DNA of 64,000 bases from Ulva prolifera. Its lineage: Eukaryota; Chlorophyta; Ulvophyceae; Ulvales; Ulvaceae. Below the pieces are notes generated by a model. That model was not told the origin of the DNA, did not search any database, and was given only the letters and a program-made list of their open reading frames with translations. Position 1 is the stretch's first letter, and each line of letters opens with the position of its first letter. Made by a program: the position numbers and the translations under genes. Below are positions 1-8,723 of the stretch, one piece after another. The DNA is taken from contig CM041197.1 in NCBI GenBank assembly GCA_023078555.1, forward strand, positions 895,501 through 959,500, written 5' to 3'.

Positions 1-432
1 GTAGTTTTCTGAGTGTCATTAGAAGTGGTTGGTACAGTGGCGTGTACTAAGATCGACGTTCTGCCTGTCCGCTCGGTAGTCGTGGTCACTGTGTTTCTGG
101 CCTACGGAGCGTGATGCCTGTCGCGCTTGGCGAGTCAAGCAGTACAATCATAATCCAATTAGAAGTAACTTTGCAAGCCTGTGATGTCCATGGCTGCCTG
201 GCTACGTTCCTTCAGCTCACCGACCCAGCATGGCCCTCTGGCCCAGCAAGTTGGCTAAGCCAGTCGCCTGGCCAGTGTACATTTGTGCAGCTTGAATAAC
301 AGTTGGTTCCACTGCATGTCGCAGGCAACCTTTGGTGGACTCACTGTGGCTGTGACGTCCCTGCCTGGTATGGGCATGAAGTGTCGTGCACCACAGATGC
401 CACTGTTCCGTGCCCCCAGGCCCGCCAATGGC
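1..432 (+). repeat. Left arm of long inverted repeat (truncated by window)
   Basis: This matches the reverse complement of 12163-12592 along its whole length with scattered substitutions. Shared blocks include the stretch around 34-50, the stretch at 222-262 and the run ending at 432. Similarity is still present at base 1, so the arm continues outside the window. Open frames in both arms encode the same peptide only because the DNA is duplicated; no independent gene is supported. Confidence 0.85.
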
Positions 433-783
433 TCTTAGTGGACTATTGCGTGCCGCTGCTGTATACATGCAATCGCAGTGAGGAGCTGCGTGTACATTGG
501 TGGGCCCATGAGACCCATGCTGCGACAGTGTGGGAATTTCGATCTAGAGAATAGAGACATCACTTGCACCAATGTACACCAAACTCCCGTGCGTTTTGAA
601 TTGAGGTTGACAGAGATTGTACATGCCTTGGAAGGCACAATGGAAATAGTTTTTATTCTCGGCACCTCAGCAGCAGTCAAACGCCAACCTCGGGCAGGGA
701 ATACAGGCACCTGAACAGGCGCCCATGTCATGCACCGGTGGTGTTTACAGGCTTAATCTTCAGTAGCACCCAAGATGGCAGCA

Positions 784-2373
784 CTAACTAAACAGGCTTC
801 GAGTCGGGGGGCCACAGCTGTGGTAAACACTAGGACCCTGGGACCTTGCGCGTGCGGGTCCTGGAGCCTCGCCTTCTTGTGGCTGGCCATTCTGTACAGC
901 CGGGGTGGGTAGGGGGCGTTTCTTACCGGTGCGGCTCGACATCCGGACGTCCATGGCAATGTATTTGCTGCTACTGGTGTCGGTCCTACCAAGTTTCATG
1001 CTTGCGAGTGCATTTGCAGCAAGCTCAGTATTGGAGTTTACGGTCAGGTCTGGGCCTGAATCTCTGGCAAACGTTTCATATTTGTCGGCCGAACTGTGAG
1101 CTGCTGCAGCTGCAGGGGCGATAGTGCCTGTAGGGTGTGGTTGTGTTGTGGCCGCTGTAGGAGGGGACTGCTCGACAGCGGTGGTGCGGGCCCCCGCCGC
1201 CACAGATGCGGGAGGGGGCTGCTCGACAGCGGTGGGGGCCGCCTCCGCCGCAACTGCTGGAGGGGGCTGCTCGACAGCGGTGCGCGCCGCCTCCGCCACA
1301 GATGCGGGAGGGGGCTGCTCGACAGCGGTGGGGGCCGCCTCCGCCACAGATGCGGGAGGGGGCTGCTCGACAGCGGTGGGGACCGCCTCCGCCGCAACTG
1401 CTGGAGGGGGCTGCTCGACAGCGGTGCGGGCCGCCTCCGCCACCGATGCTGGAGGGGGCTGCTCGTCAGCGGTGCGCGCCGCCTCCGCCACAGATGCGGG
1501 AGGGGGCTGCTCGACAGCGGTGGGGGCCGCCTCCGCCGCAACTGCTGGAGGGGGCTGCTCGACAGCGGTGCGCGCCGCCTCCGCCACAGATGCTGGAGGG
1601 GGCTGCTCGTCAGCGGTGCGGGCCGCCTCCGCCGCAACTGCTGGAGGGGGCTGCTCGACAGCGGTGCGGGCCGCCTCCGCCACAGATGCTGGAGGGGGCT
1701 GCTCGACAGCGGTGCGGGCCGCCTCCGCCACAGATGCGGGAGGGGGCTGCTCGACAGCGGTGGGGGCCGCCTCCGCCGCAACTGCTGGAGGGGGTTGCTC
1801 GACAGCGGTGCGCGCCGCCTCCGCCACAGATGCTGGAGGGGGCTGCTCGACAGCGGTGCGGGCCGCCTCCGCCACAGATGCGGGAGGGGGCTCCTCGACA
1901 GCGGTGGGGGCCGCCTCCGCCGCAACTGCTGGAGGGGGCTGCTCGACAGCGGTGCGGGCCGCCTCCGCCACCGATGCTGGAGGGGGCTGCTCGTCAGCGG
2001 TGCGCGCCGCCTCCGCCACAGATGCTGGAGGGGGCTGCTCGACAGCGGTGGGGGCCGCCTCCGCCACAGATGCTGGAGGGGGCTGCTCGACAGCGGTGGG
2101 GGCCGCCTCCGCCGCAACTGCTGGAGGGGGCTGCTCGACAGCGGTGGGGGCCGCCTCCGCCGCAACTGCTGGAGGGGGCTGCTCGACAGCTGTGCGGGCC
2201 GCCTCCGCCACAGATGCGGGAGGGGGCTGCTGGACTGCAGTAGGGCCCCGGTTCGCCGCAACTGTACTAACATCACAGACGGTGTAGTAGTGATAAGAGG
2301 TGACCGGTGACCGGACGTATTGATTCATATGGCTACAGGATTGCGAGATTGTGTCCATGAATTGCATTGACAA
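784..2373 (-). CDS. Putative Pro/Ala/Glu repeat protein (hypothetical)
   Basis: A 529-residue open frame in which about 22 copies of a 16-residue unit (pattern TAVEQPPPASVAEAAR with Ser/Ala and Pro/Arg variants) fill residues 40-410. A non-repetitive tail of about 110 residues follows. The sequence is low-complexity, Pro/Ala-rich and acidic, with no recognisable domain, signal peptide or membrane segment. Caution: the 48-bp unit is a multiple of three, so several frames on both strands stay open across the array and frame length alone proves nothing. The minus frame is favoured because it extends past the array on both sides and lies next to other minus-strand coding blocks. Codon 784-786 is TAG. 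Function unknown. Confidence 0.35.
   Translation of the reverse strand: MSMQFMDTISQSCSHMNQYVRSPVTSYHYYTVCDVSTVAANRGPTAVQQPPPASVAEAARTAVEQPPPAVAAEAAPTAVEQPPPAVAAEAAPTAVEQPPPASVAEAAPTAVEQPPPASVAEAARTADEQPPPASVAEAARTAVEQPPPAVAAEAAPTAVEEPPPASVAEAARTAVEQPPPASVAEAARTAVEQPPPAVAAEAAPTAVEQPPPASVAEAARTAVEQPPPASVAEAARTAVEQPPPAVAAEAARTADEQPPPASVAEAARTAVEQPPPAVAAEAAPTAVEQPPPASVAEAARTADEQPPPASVAEAARTAVEQPPPAVAAEAVPTAVEQPPPASVAEAAPTAVEQPPPASVAEAARTAVEQPPPAVAAEAAPTAVEQPPPASVAAGARTTAVEQSPPTAATTQPHPTGTIAPAAAAAHSSADKYETFARDSGPDLTVNSNTELAANALASMKLGRTDTSSSKYIAMDVRMSSRTGKKRPLPTPAVQNGQPQEGEAPGPARARSQGPSVYHSCGPPTRSLFS
1155..2255. repeat. 48-bp GC-rich minisatellite, about 22 units
   Basis: Tandem units of 48 bp alternate between a form with 'gccgcaactgctgga' and one with 'gccacagatgcggga', each joined by 'gggggctgctcgacagcgg'. 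Unit variants are interspersed rather than blocked, which suggests turnover by unequal exchange or gene conversion. Confidence 0.95.
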
Positions 2374-2711
2374 GTAGGTGTGTACATGAGTTCAGGACCG
2401 CGGATTTTTGACACGCACCCGTAAGACGTGTAGCCAACTTGACTAGGGTGCTTTTCTGCTCCGCAATCCACTCCCACAACACCTTTAACTTGGCTTCGAA
2501 CTTCGTCACATTATCTTCCAAGCTATGGTAGAGGTCTTGGTCCATCTTGTCGTTCCGATTGTGTAAGTGCACCTCAATGATGTGGAGGTTCGTCAAGATA
2601 GCACATGACAACCTGTGCACACAACAGCCTTTGAGAGTTGAGCTTGGACATGTTGTCCATCTGAAAGCACGTCGCAAGAGCTTGTAGGCAGCATATTCTG
2701 TACGCAATGAA

Positions 2712-3566
2712 TCAATTACGCGTGGGAGTCAAGGGGACCCACCAATCAACGCTCCCTTTTGGCTCTGTAGAAAATAAATGGGAGATGTCTTGGTACATGG
2801 CTGCACGTTGATCCAGGCGGCGGACTGATTCACATAGTTGCTGCAGCTGGTCCCGTTCGGAAGACGGAGCATCACTTGCCAGATTCACAACATGCGATGC
2901 AGGGGCTTTTTCAACGCCGGTGATCATCACATCGCCCGGCAAAGATGCAAAGCTGTCCTGCGGAGACGCTTGCGCCGCCAGCACACTATCCCACAAGGCG
3001 ACCTCATCCGCTGCTGCGCCACTCGCCATTGGGCTGATGGATAAGCTGCGAGCCGACAAGCCCCGTAAAGGACTGGAGGGGGCACGCGCGAAGGGCAGCG
3101 GCTGCCCTGTGCTCATCAGGTCTCGGCGATCGAAGGCGAGGGGGCGGGCTGCCAGAGATAGGTTTGGAGCGGCGTGGTATTCGTTTGTTGACTGTGCCTT
3201 CAAAGTACCTTGCTTCTGTTGCAACAAAGACTGCCGAATTTTGACAGGGGTGTGCAGTGCGAATGGCACAGTCATGGCCACCTCGACAGAGTCGATGGCT
3301 AGTTGTGCCTCTTTGAGCAACATCTGCAGGCTCTCTGTACGGCTAAGAAGAGATGCTGGCGGCTCTTTCTTTTCAACATTGCACAGCGCCAGCCACTTCT
3401 GGCCGTTCACCAACTCCAGCATCGCAATGTATGCCGCCTGGGCTGTGAATCCGCTCAGCTGTGGGATGAGTGCAGCCTCGGGAAGCTCCCACCCCCGGAA
3501 GATGAGGTCCACCTTTTCCGATTGCGGCTTCTCGTTGAACCACATCAACTCCTGTCCAAACGCCAT
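2712..3566 (-). CDS. Hypothetical protein exon within the KDZ region
   Basis: A 284-residue open frame starts at an ATG at 3566 and ends at TGA (2712-2714). Its composition resembles a real globular and disordered protein. The first 130 residues mix hydrophobic and charged helices (near residues 45-60 and 85-105), followed by a Ser/Pro/Ala-rich linker (150-200) and a predicted helix near 235-255. No family is recognised. It is flanked on the same strand by further open blocks (2333-2707, 3706-4299, 4280-4471, 4830-5051) that may be exons of one gene. Splice joins could not be fixed from sequence alone. Possible accessory gene of the transposon. Confidence 0.45.
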   Translation of the reverse strand: MAFGQELMWFNEKPQSEKVDLIFRGWELPEAALIPQLSGFTAQAAYIAMLELVNGQKWLALCNVEKKEPPASLLSRTESLQMLLKEAQLAIDSVEVAMTVPFALHTPVKIRQSLLQQKQGTLKAQSTNEYHAAPNLSLAARPLAFDRRDLMSTGQPLPFARAPSSPLRGLSARSLSISPMASGAAADEVALWDSVLAAQASPQDSFASLPGDVMITGVEKAPASHVVNLASDAPSSERDQLQQLCESVRRLDQRAAMYQDISHLFSTEPKGSVDWWVPLTPTRN

Positions 3567-3705
3567 GTAGGTGCGCTGGCGGCGACAGCGCGCAATGCCG
3601 TCAACAAACTCTTCTGCATGCCCACCATGAACTTACAGCAAGGGTTGGTGAGTGTCTGTAGCCAAGTGCAATCGTAGTGCAGGGAAAGTTACACGTGGTG
3701 TGCTG

Positions 3706-5051
3706 TCAGGAGCAAGTTTGTGCATGTCTACCGAGGACACAAAGCAATGAACTCGCACCAGCCTTTGCCGACAAGATGTCGCTAAACCACGACTCACCCT
3801 TCATCCATTCCTGCAGCCACAGCAACTCGATAGTTGCAGGACCCTTTCTTTTGTCTGTGTGTGCCTGCACGCGGTATGTTTTAGTGTGATTGTGCCAGCT
3901 GTTGACCATCGATGGTCTCCAACAGAAGGATGTACGGGAGTCCAGTGGGAATCGCGCCTTAGGAGGTCCGTCCGGCGCCCCCGGGCGGCGGTCGTCCGTG
4001 CCCAGAGTAGCGCAGGCAAGAGGTTTACTCTTCACCCATCCCAACACCGTCTTGCTGGACTCACGTCCGTGCTTGCCACGCCATGCGTTCATGCATGACT
4101 CGATACCGTGGAGTCCTAACTGGGTAGTCGTCACCTCCGAAGCCATCTCAGAGCCAACCATTCCTTCTGAGGCCACTGCTAGAATGCAAAACCTTGACCA
4201 GCACGCGGCTTGTTGAAAGGGGCATGGAACCAGGCCTGGCACGCCTTGTTGATCAATAGCGAACGCCCTGTACACCAAGCTACTTGGCATGCATTGCATC
4301 TAGGGCATGTGTGAGCGCATTGAGCAACCATTGAGGACAGCCATGTTCGTACATGTCAATGACTTCGGCCACGGTCAGCTGGCGGACTGACGAATCAGCA
4401 CATGCCAGGACAAGAGCTTGGAACACTGTCCGCAGATCACCAACCTGCACATACAACGGGCTACTTAACACTTCGTCAACAAGCTTGTGAATACGGGCTT
4501 ATAATGGAAGAAAGGACATAGGGTATCACCACAAAAAACATGTGGGTGGTGCCGACCGTGTAATCCCTGGCTTGCGATTTTGGAATGCCTAGCTTGGTGA
4601 TCACGTGAGTGAGCGGTTGTGCTACGTTAATCTGATGGATGCTCATGACTACTTCTTCGTGAACAGGTTCAGGGGACGCTGAGGTGCCATTGACAGGTCC
4701 GTGTTTGTGTGTCCTCTGAGGAGGTGCCCACATTCGCCTTTGGGCCGGTGCCAATTGCGGCCCAAGATTGTGTAATGACCATCCTGTCTGCGGCTTCTTC
4801 CTCAAGTCGAGAGCACGGGTACCTGTACACTAGCTGATTGGTGGCTGCCGGTGACAGGGGCACCAGACCATCGAGTACAATTTGTATCTCTTGTTGGGAG
4901 CGACCCGCAAGTGCTCAGCAAGACTACAAAGTTGACAAAACAATACCTTGTGCGGTGTCCATTTCGGAACAAGTGAGTGTGTCGAACGGGGGACGTAAAC
5001 TTCCAACGCCTCAAAGTGCCGGTTCAGCGATCGACTAGACCCAGGCGTCAA
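3706..5051 (-). CDS. Additional putative exons of an unassigned minus-strand gene
   Basis: Three same-strand blocks look protein-like. 4830-5051 contains paired cysteines of the form C-x2-C twice. 4280-4471 and the bases just upstream of it encode an amphipathic helical stretch. 3706-4299 runs 197 residues. They are in different frames and would need introns to join; a candidate acceptor CAG lies at the 3' side of the block near 4815 (minus). No homology is recognised, and the grouping into one gene is an inference from strand, spacing and codon character. The blocks could instead be decayed transposon coding sequence. Confidence 0.25.
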
Positions 5052-5958
5052 GCGAGCTCAGGTGACAATTACATGCAACATTTGTGAATGTACTGGTTAC
5101 AGCCTTCGCGAAGTTATCCTATTCTACAGTATACGCGCTGTCACTCTGCTGATGCCAATGATCACGAACGCTATGGGCAAGTTCATGGAGACAAGTCCTC
5201 TGATCCGTGCACGCATTGAGCCACCTACACAGTCGCTGACGCTAGCATGTGAACTGTTTGACACAAGTACGTGCTCCGGCGTTTGCATGACATCCAACGC
5301 ACGGGCTGATCGGTGCTCAAGGGCGCCTGGGTCCCGGCGCACTAGTACTAGCGTGCAAGCCACTCCTCGCGGCAAAGCGAGCCAACACGCAATCGACTCC
5401 ACCGTGACATACAATAGCCGCACATCGACATCTCTCACGTAGTGCTTCGACTGGCATACATGTCGCAGTGCTGCTGACACTGGCTACTGCACGTCGTACG
5501 ACACGAGGACTCGTTAGGATACCATTCGCTAGGATAGGACTACACACGGGCAGAGGATACGACAACCGACTGATAGGTAATTCCTTGTCATGCGGGATTA
5601 TGCTCGAGCCTTGGAGGATGCCGTCGCAACACAAGATCCGTCCCTGGCGTATGCTGCACGAGCCATCGCTCTCATCAAAGTGCGCACAAGGCCATTCCGT
5701 GAAACGACTTCAAGCTTTACGTGCTACTTGAATGATCTGGAGACTGTGTATAGTACGGCGTGAGAGAGAGCTTCCGCGCGTCCTCCCACGTCCGTTGGTA
5801 CATCGTCAGCGTCCAACGGCTCCGTACAAGTCCCGTGTTGGGACCACTTCCACTGTCTCTATTGGAGGACGGGCTAAAGGTACAATCACAGTCATGGTGC
5901 GTCTATAAAGTACTGTCTTGGGCGACCCAGGTGTGTGCTAGTGGGGAGAGTCCAATGA
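5052..5958. other. Unassigned spacer between divergent coding blocks
   Basis: Short open frames occur on both strands, none with recognisable protein character. The minus-strand blocks leave leftward and the peptidase gene leaves rightward, so the spacer may hold promoters and upstream exons of either. No tandem repeat or hairpin was noticed. Confidence 0.4.
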
Positions 5959-6525
5959 GTGCAAGGCCCACTCCCACTGCCATATGGGTACAGGGACCTC
6001 ACCAGGGAGCAAGCTTCAGTGCTTGACCTATTGAAGGGTGCATGGTCGATCGATATTGTCGACAAGCGCTGGTGCTCGGCCAACTTGCACGCAATAGGGA
6101 TGCGAAAATTGATCAACGGTGGCTGGCTAGACGAGGGTGTCATCGAGTGCTATAGTGCTCTTGTCCAGGTACTCCCCTATGAACTCGTGCTACATTGTGT
6201 GTCTTGTAGACCAATTGTCATCTCTTCCTCATGTCGACCCCAGAGCAGTTTTGGGATCCTCCACAACCGTTTGGTGAACCCGCAGACTCGTTTTGCGGAT
6301 CACACCTCCGCCAATGCCATTGTACTCAATGCAACTTTCGGTAGGGGCCTTAGGCAAGCTAATCATCCACAGAGCAAGCCAAGTGAAGTGGAAACAGGGG
6401 CTACTCTCCTCCGCTCATACTTTACACTGGAACACATGACAGACAGAGGAGAATATATGAAGTTTCCTGTCCTGCAGAAGTACACGAAGTTCATCTTCCC
6501 AGTGTGTGTTAACTATGTACACTGG

Positions 6526-6611
6526 GTACGACCACCATCTCAACGTAGCTGAATGACCTCAACACTCTGTACAAAGGCACAGTGCATCTTAAGATTTTTT
6601 CACGCCTACAG
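6526..6611 (+). other. Predicted GT-AG intron in the peptidase gene
   Basis: The donor GTACGA follows the catalytic His codon region and the acceptor is CGCCTACAG. Removal of these 86 bases restores a continuous peptidase core; reading through gives TGA at 6550. Confidence 0.75.
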
Positions 6612-6648
6612 GTCTTGTGCATCGTAGACGTGCATCTTGAAGAGATAT

Positions 6649-6936
6649 TGTCAAGACGCGTGTTAGTCTCATCGAGTGTGCACAGGGGTTAATGCGCGTG
6701 CCTGAGCTGGTAAGCATGCTGACTGTGCATGACGACGTGGAGGGGAGCGTACCTTGCCATCGCGTAAAGTCGCGCGGCAGAAATGAAAGTAAGAATTGAA
6801 CCGGTGACCTCATGAGTACACACTACATGCTCTACCACTGGGGCTCACCTGAAGCAACGAGTCCTTTGTTAGATGACTCCTCCCTTGATTATGTCATCTA
6901 TATTCTTGGAATCCCAGATATGGATATCCCACAACA
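6649..6936 (-). repeat. TRIM LTR (3' LTR in element orientation)
   Basis: 288 bp with TG...CA ends. On the minus strand it contains the tRNA-like segment described separately and short AT-rich blocks near its start. Confidence 0.9.
6788..6849 (-). promoter_or_regulatory. tRNA-like module with Pol III box-like motifs inside the LTR
   Basis: Read on the minus strand, the segment has GTGGTAGAGCAT followed at tRNA spacing by AGGTCACCGGTTCAATTC. The spacing between the D-arm end GAGC and the TTCAA loop, including a five-base AGGTC variable region, matches a canonical tRNA. The loop position would read TGT (Thr-like), but position 33 is G and the anticodon and T stems are poorly paired, so it is not a functional tRNA. 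The A-box region has one extra base; the B-box-like GGTTCAATTCT is good. The same module is present in all four LTR copies, including the plus-oriented one near 25480-25540. Confidence 0.6.
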
Positions 6937-6953
6937 CTTCCCCCCTTAACGAG
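6937..6953 (-). promoter_or_regulatory. Polypurine tract of the TRIM
   Basis: The minus-strand TTAAGGGGGGAAG lies immediately before TGTTGTGGG of the downstream LTR, as expected for a plus-strand primer. Confidence 0.75.
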
Positions 6954-7195
6954 GATCGAGCGTAGGGAGATCCAGATCTGATAACTGTGGGATATCTTCG
7001 ATACTCCTTATGGAATGTTGGAACCTTCTCTTCGCGTCCCGAGTCCACGGGGGCCCAACCCGCTGTAACCGAACTCATATAACTGGGACTCCCTTAAGCT
7101 CGAGAGCTATGCTGACTGGGATGCGATCGCTCGGGAGGAGCTCACACAGCGGAAGGTGTAATGAAGATGGAAGCTGTAAGGCAGATTACGAAGTC

Positions 7196-7209
7196 TGCTC
7201 ACCGATACC
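7196..7209 (-). promoter_or_regulatory. Primer-binding-like site of the TRIM
   Basis: The minus-strand GGTATCGGTGAGC directly follows the LTR end TTGACA. It resembles the TGGTATCAGAGC site of plant Copia elements but differs at several bases, so the priming tRNA is uncertain. Confidence 0.6.
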
Positions 7210-7497
7210 TGTCAAGACGCGTGTTAGTCTCATCGAGTGTGCACAGGGGTTAATGCGCGTGCCTGAGCTGGTAAGCATGCTGACTGTGCATGACGACGTG
7301 GAGGGGAGCGTACCTTGCCATCGCGTAAAGTCGCGCGGCAAAAATGAAAGTAAGAATTGAACCGGTGACCTCATGAGTACACACTACATGCTCTACCACT
7401 GGGGCTCACCTGAAGCAACGAGTCCTTTGTTAGATGACTCCTCCCTTGATTATGTCATCTATATTCTTGGAATCCCAGATATGGATATCCCACAACA
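7210..7497 (-). repeat. TRIM LTR (5' LTR in element orientation)
   Basis: 288 bp, differing from 6649-6936 at one base (cggcaaaaatg versus cggcagaaatg). It is followed on the minus strand by the primer-binding-like site. Confidence 0.9.
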
Positions 7498-7918
7498 GAT
7501 ATTGTACTTTGATTCGATGCAAACTACCAACTCTCATTCGCGTCATGCTGACTGGGTGAAGGTGTGGTTTTCGGAGGAGGTGGAGCGAGAAAGACAAGCT
7601 TTGCCACATCACACCCTGATCCGGCTGCAGCACATCAACTAGACAGTTATTCACGATCCGCGCCACTTCTGCCAACCTACCCCCCAACAAATTGATGGGT
7701 CGGACTGTGGAGTGTGCACGGCATTAGCCATTAGGGACATAGTCGCCCAACGTCCCTTCTCGTATGCTGTCACTGGCGGGATGAGAACAGCCTACCATTT
7801 GCGAAAGCAAATGGCTCTAGAGCTTGCAGTTGGATGCCTTCTGCCTAAAGACAAGTGGTCGGAACAATGCGCTTGCCAGGTGACTGTCGGTAGAAGACCC
7901 GCCCTGTATATTGCATGA

Positions 7919-8723
7919 GCATAGCGTCTTACGTAGCTGGGATTGCCATAGCTATCAGGCAAGGCTTCTGTAACAGCTTCGACTGGAATGTGGCTGATTT
8001 TTTCCCTACAGTGGAGGTTGCTTGATCGTACATGGTGACAGATGTCGTATTTCAGGCCTGACATAGGTAATCTGCGGCTCCCCACTAGCCACTCGTCCAA
8101 TGTAGACGCGAATTCTTAGTGCAGGTCGCTGCGCAAATGTGGTCGAACTTGAATCGTATCATTGTATCAATGCTTGCCGCTCAGCCGTCGTCTAGCTCCT
8201 AAGCGGCTTTGAACTGCAGCATTCTGCGGGTCTTGGTATGCCAAGATGCCAGCAGATTTGCACTTCAGACGCTGCGTCGCGCACCCATACCAAGGAGTCG
8301 ACGAGGTCAATGCAAATGAAGCTGTATCATCGTGCAATATGCTGCTGTTCAGCGCTACTCTATTGGCCTTACTCATGCCATAGAAACATACCCGCCTGCC
8401 CCTCGCACACCGCGAAAGGCTTGTACACGGAGGTGGCCAAACTCTCATTCGCATGTTTGCCGTTTAGTTGATTTCAATTGCCTGTATCATCAAGGAATTT
8501 GAGTAAACTCGAATTACATGCCACCACGATTGCAATCGTCGATGATGTCGACCGTATGCCCCCTCGACGTCGCAGCCTCATGGACGCATGAGTGCCTGGC
8601 GCCATGCGAAAACGCTTTGTACAAGAGCGATTTCATCGGACTTCGCTGTTTTCAGTATAACCTCCCCTCCTATCCGATTACATAGCTTATGTTCGCACTC
8701 GCGCTTCGTCCGTAGAGGACCGG
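7919..8723. other. Spacer between peptidase and transposase genes
   Basis: No gene is recognised. Open frames on both strands are short. Both neighbours read rightward, so the 5' exons or promoter of the transposase could lie here. Confidence 0.4.

Larger units (their letters stand above)
6649..7497 (-). mobile_element. TRIM (miniature LTR retrotransposon), 849 bp, complete
   Basis: Two 288-bp LTRs (6649-6936 and 7210-7497), differing at one base that I could see, flank a 273-bp interior without coding capacity. Read on the minus strand, the LTR starts TGTTGTGGG and ends TTGACA. A primer-binding-like GGTATCGGTGAGC follows the upstream LTR directly, and a purine tract ending AAGGGGGGAAG abuts the downstream LTR. 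A 5-bp target duplication GATAT lies at 6644-6648 and 7498-7502. These are the full hallmarks of LTR retrotransposition, needing proteins from another element. Near-identical LTRs suggest a recent insertion. Two more single LTRs of this family lie at 24645-24932 and 25393-25680. Confidence 0.92.
5959..7918 (+). pseudogene. Ulp1/SENP-like C48 cysteine peptidase, split by a TRIM insertion
   Basis: Ulp1-type peptidases cleave SUMO or related conjugates. The catalytic set is visible: His in YVHW (6514-6525), Asp in LYFDS (near 7503-7517), Gln in PTPQQ and Cys in DGSDCGVC (near 7690-7720). An intron fits 6526-6611 (GTACGA...CTACAG): joining TGG to GTCTTG gives the family-typical run HWVLCIVDVHLEEI. 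The frame then meets the TRIM at 6649-7497; without it and one GATAT copy, the frame continues directly into LYFDSMQ. One further in-frame TAG at 7640-7642 separates the Asp part from the Gln/Cys part. The 5' end is uncertain: a TGA precedes 5959, so upstream exons are expected. The family call is strong. The present copy is probably non-functional. Confidence 0.8.

Noticed and set aside
1096-2310. Long plus-strand open frames over the minisatellite
   Set aside because: They exist because the unit is 48 bp without stops. They do not extend beyond the array into protein-like sequence.
6788-6849. Functional tRNA gene, or a tRNA-derived SINE
   Set aside because: The anticodon and T stems do not pair and position 33 is G. 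The surrounding 288-bp unit has LTR ends, primer site, polypurine tract and 5-bp duplications, so it is an LTR rather than a SINE.
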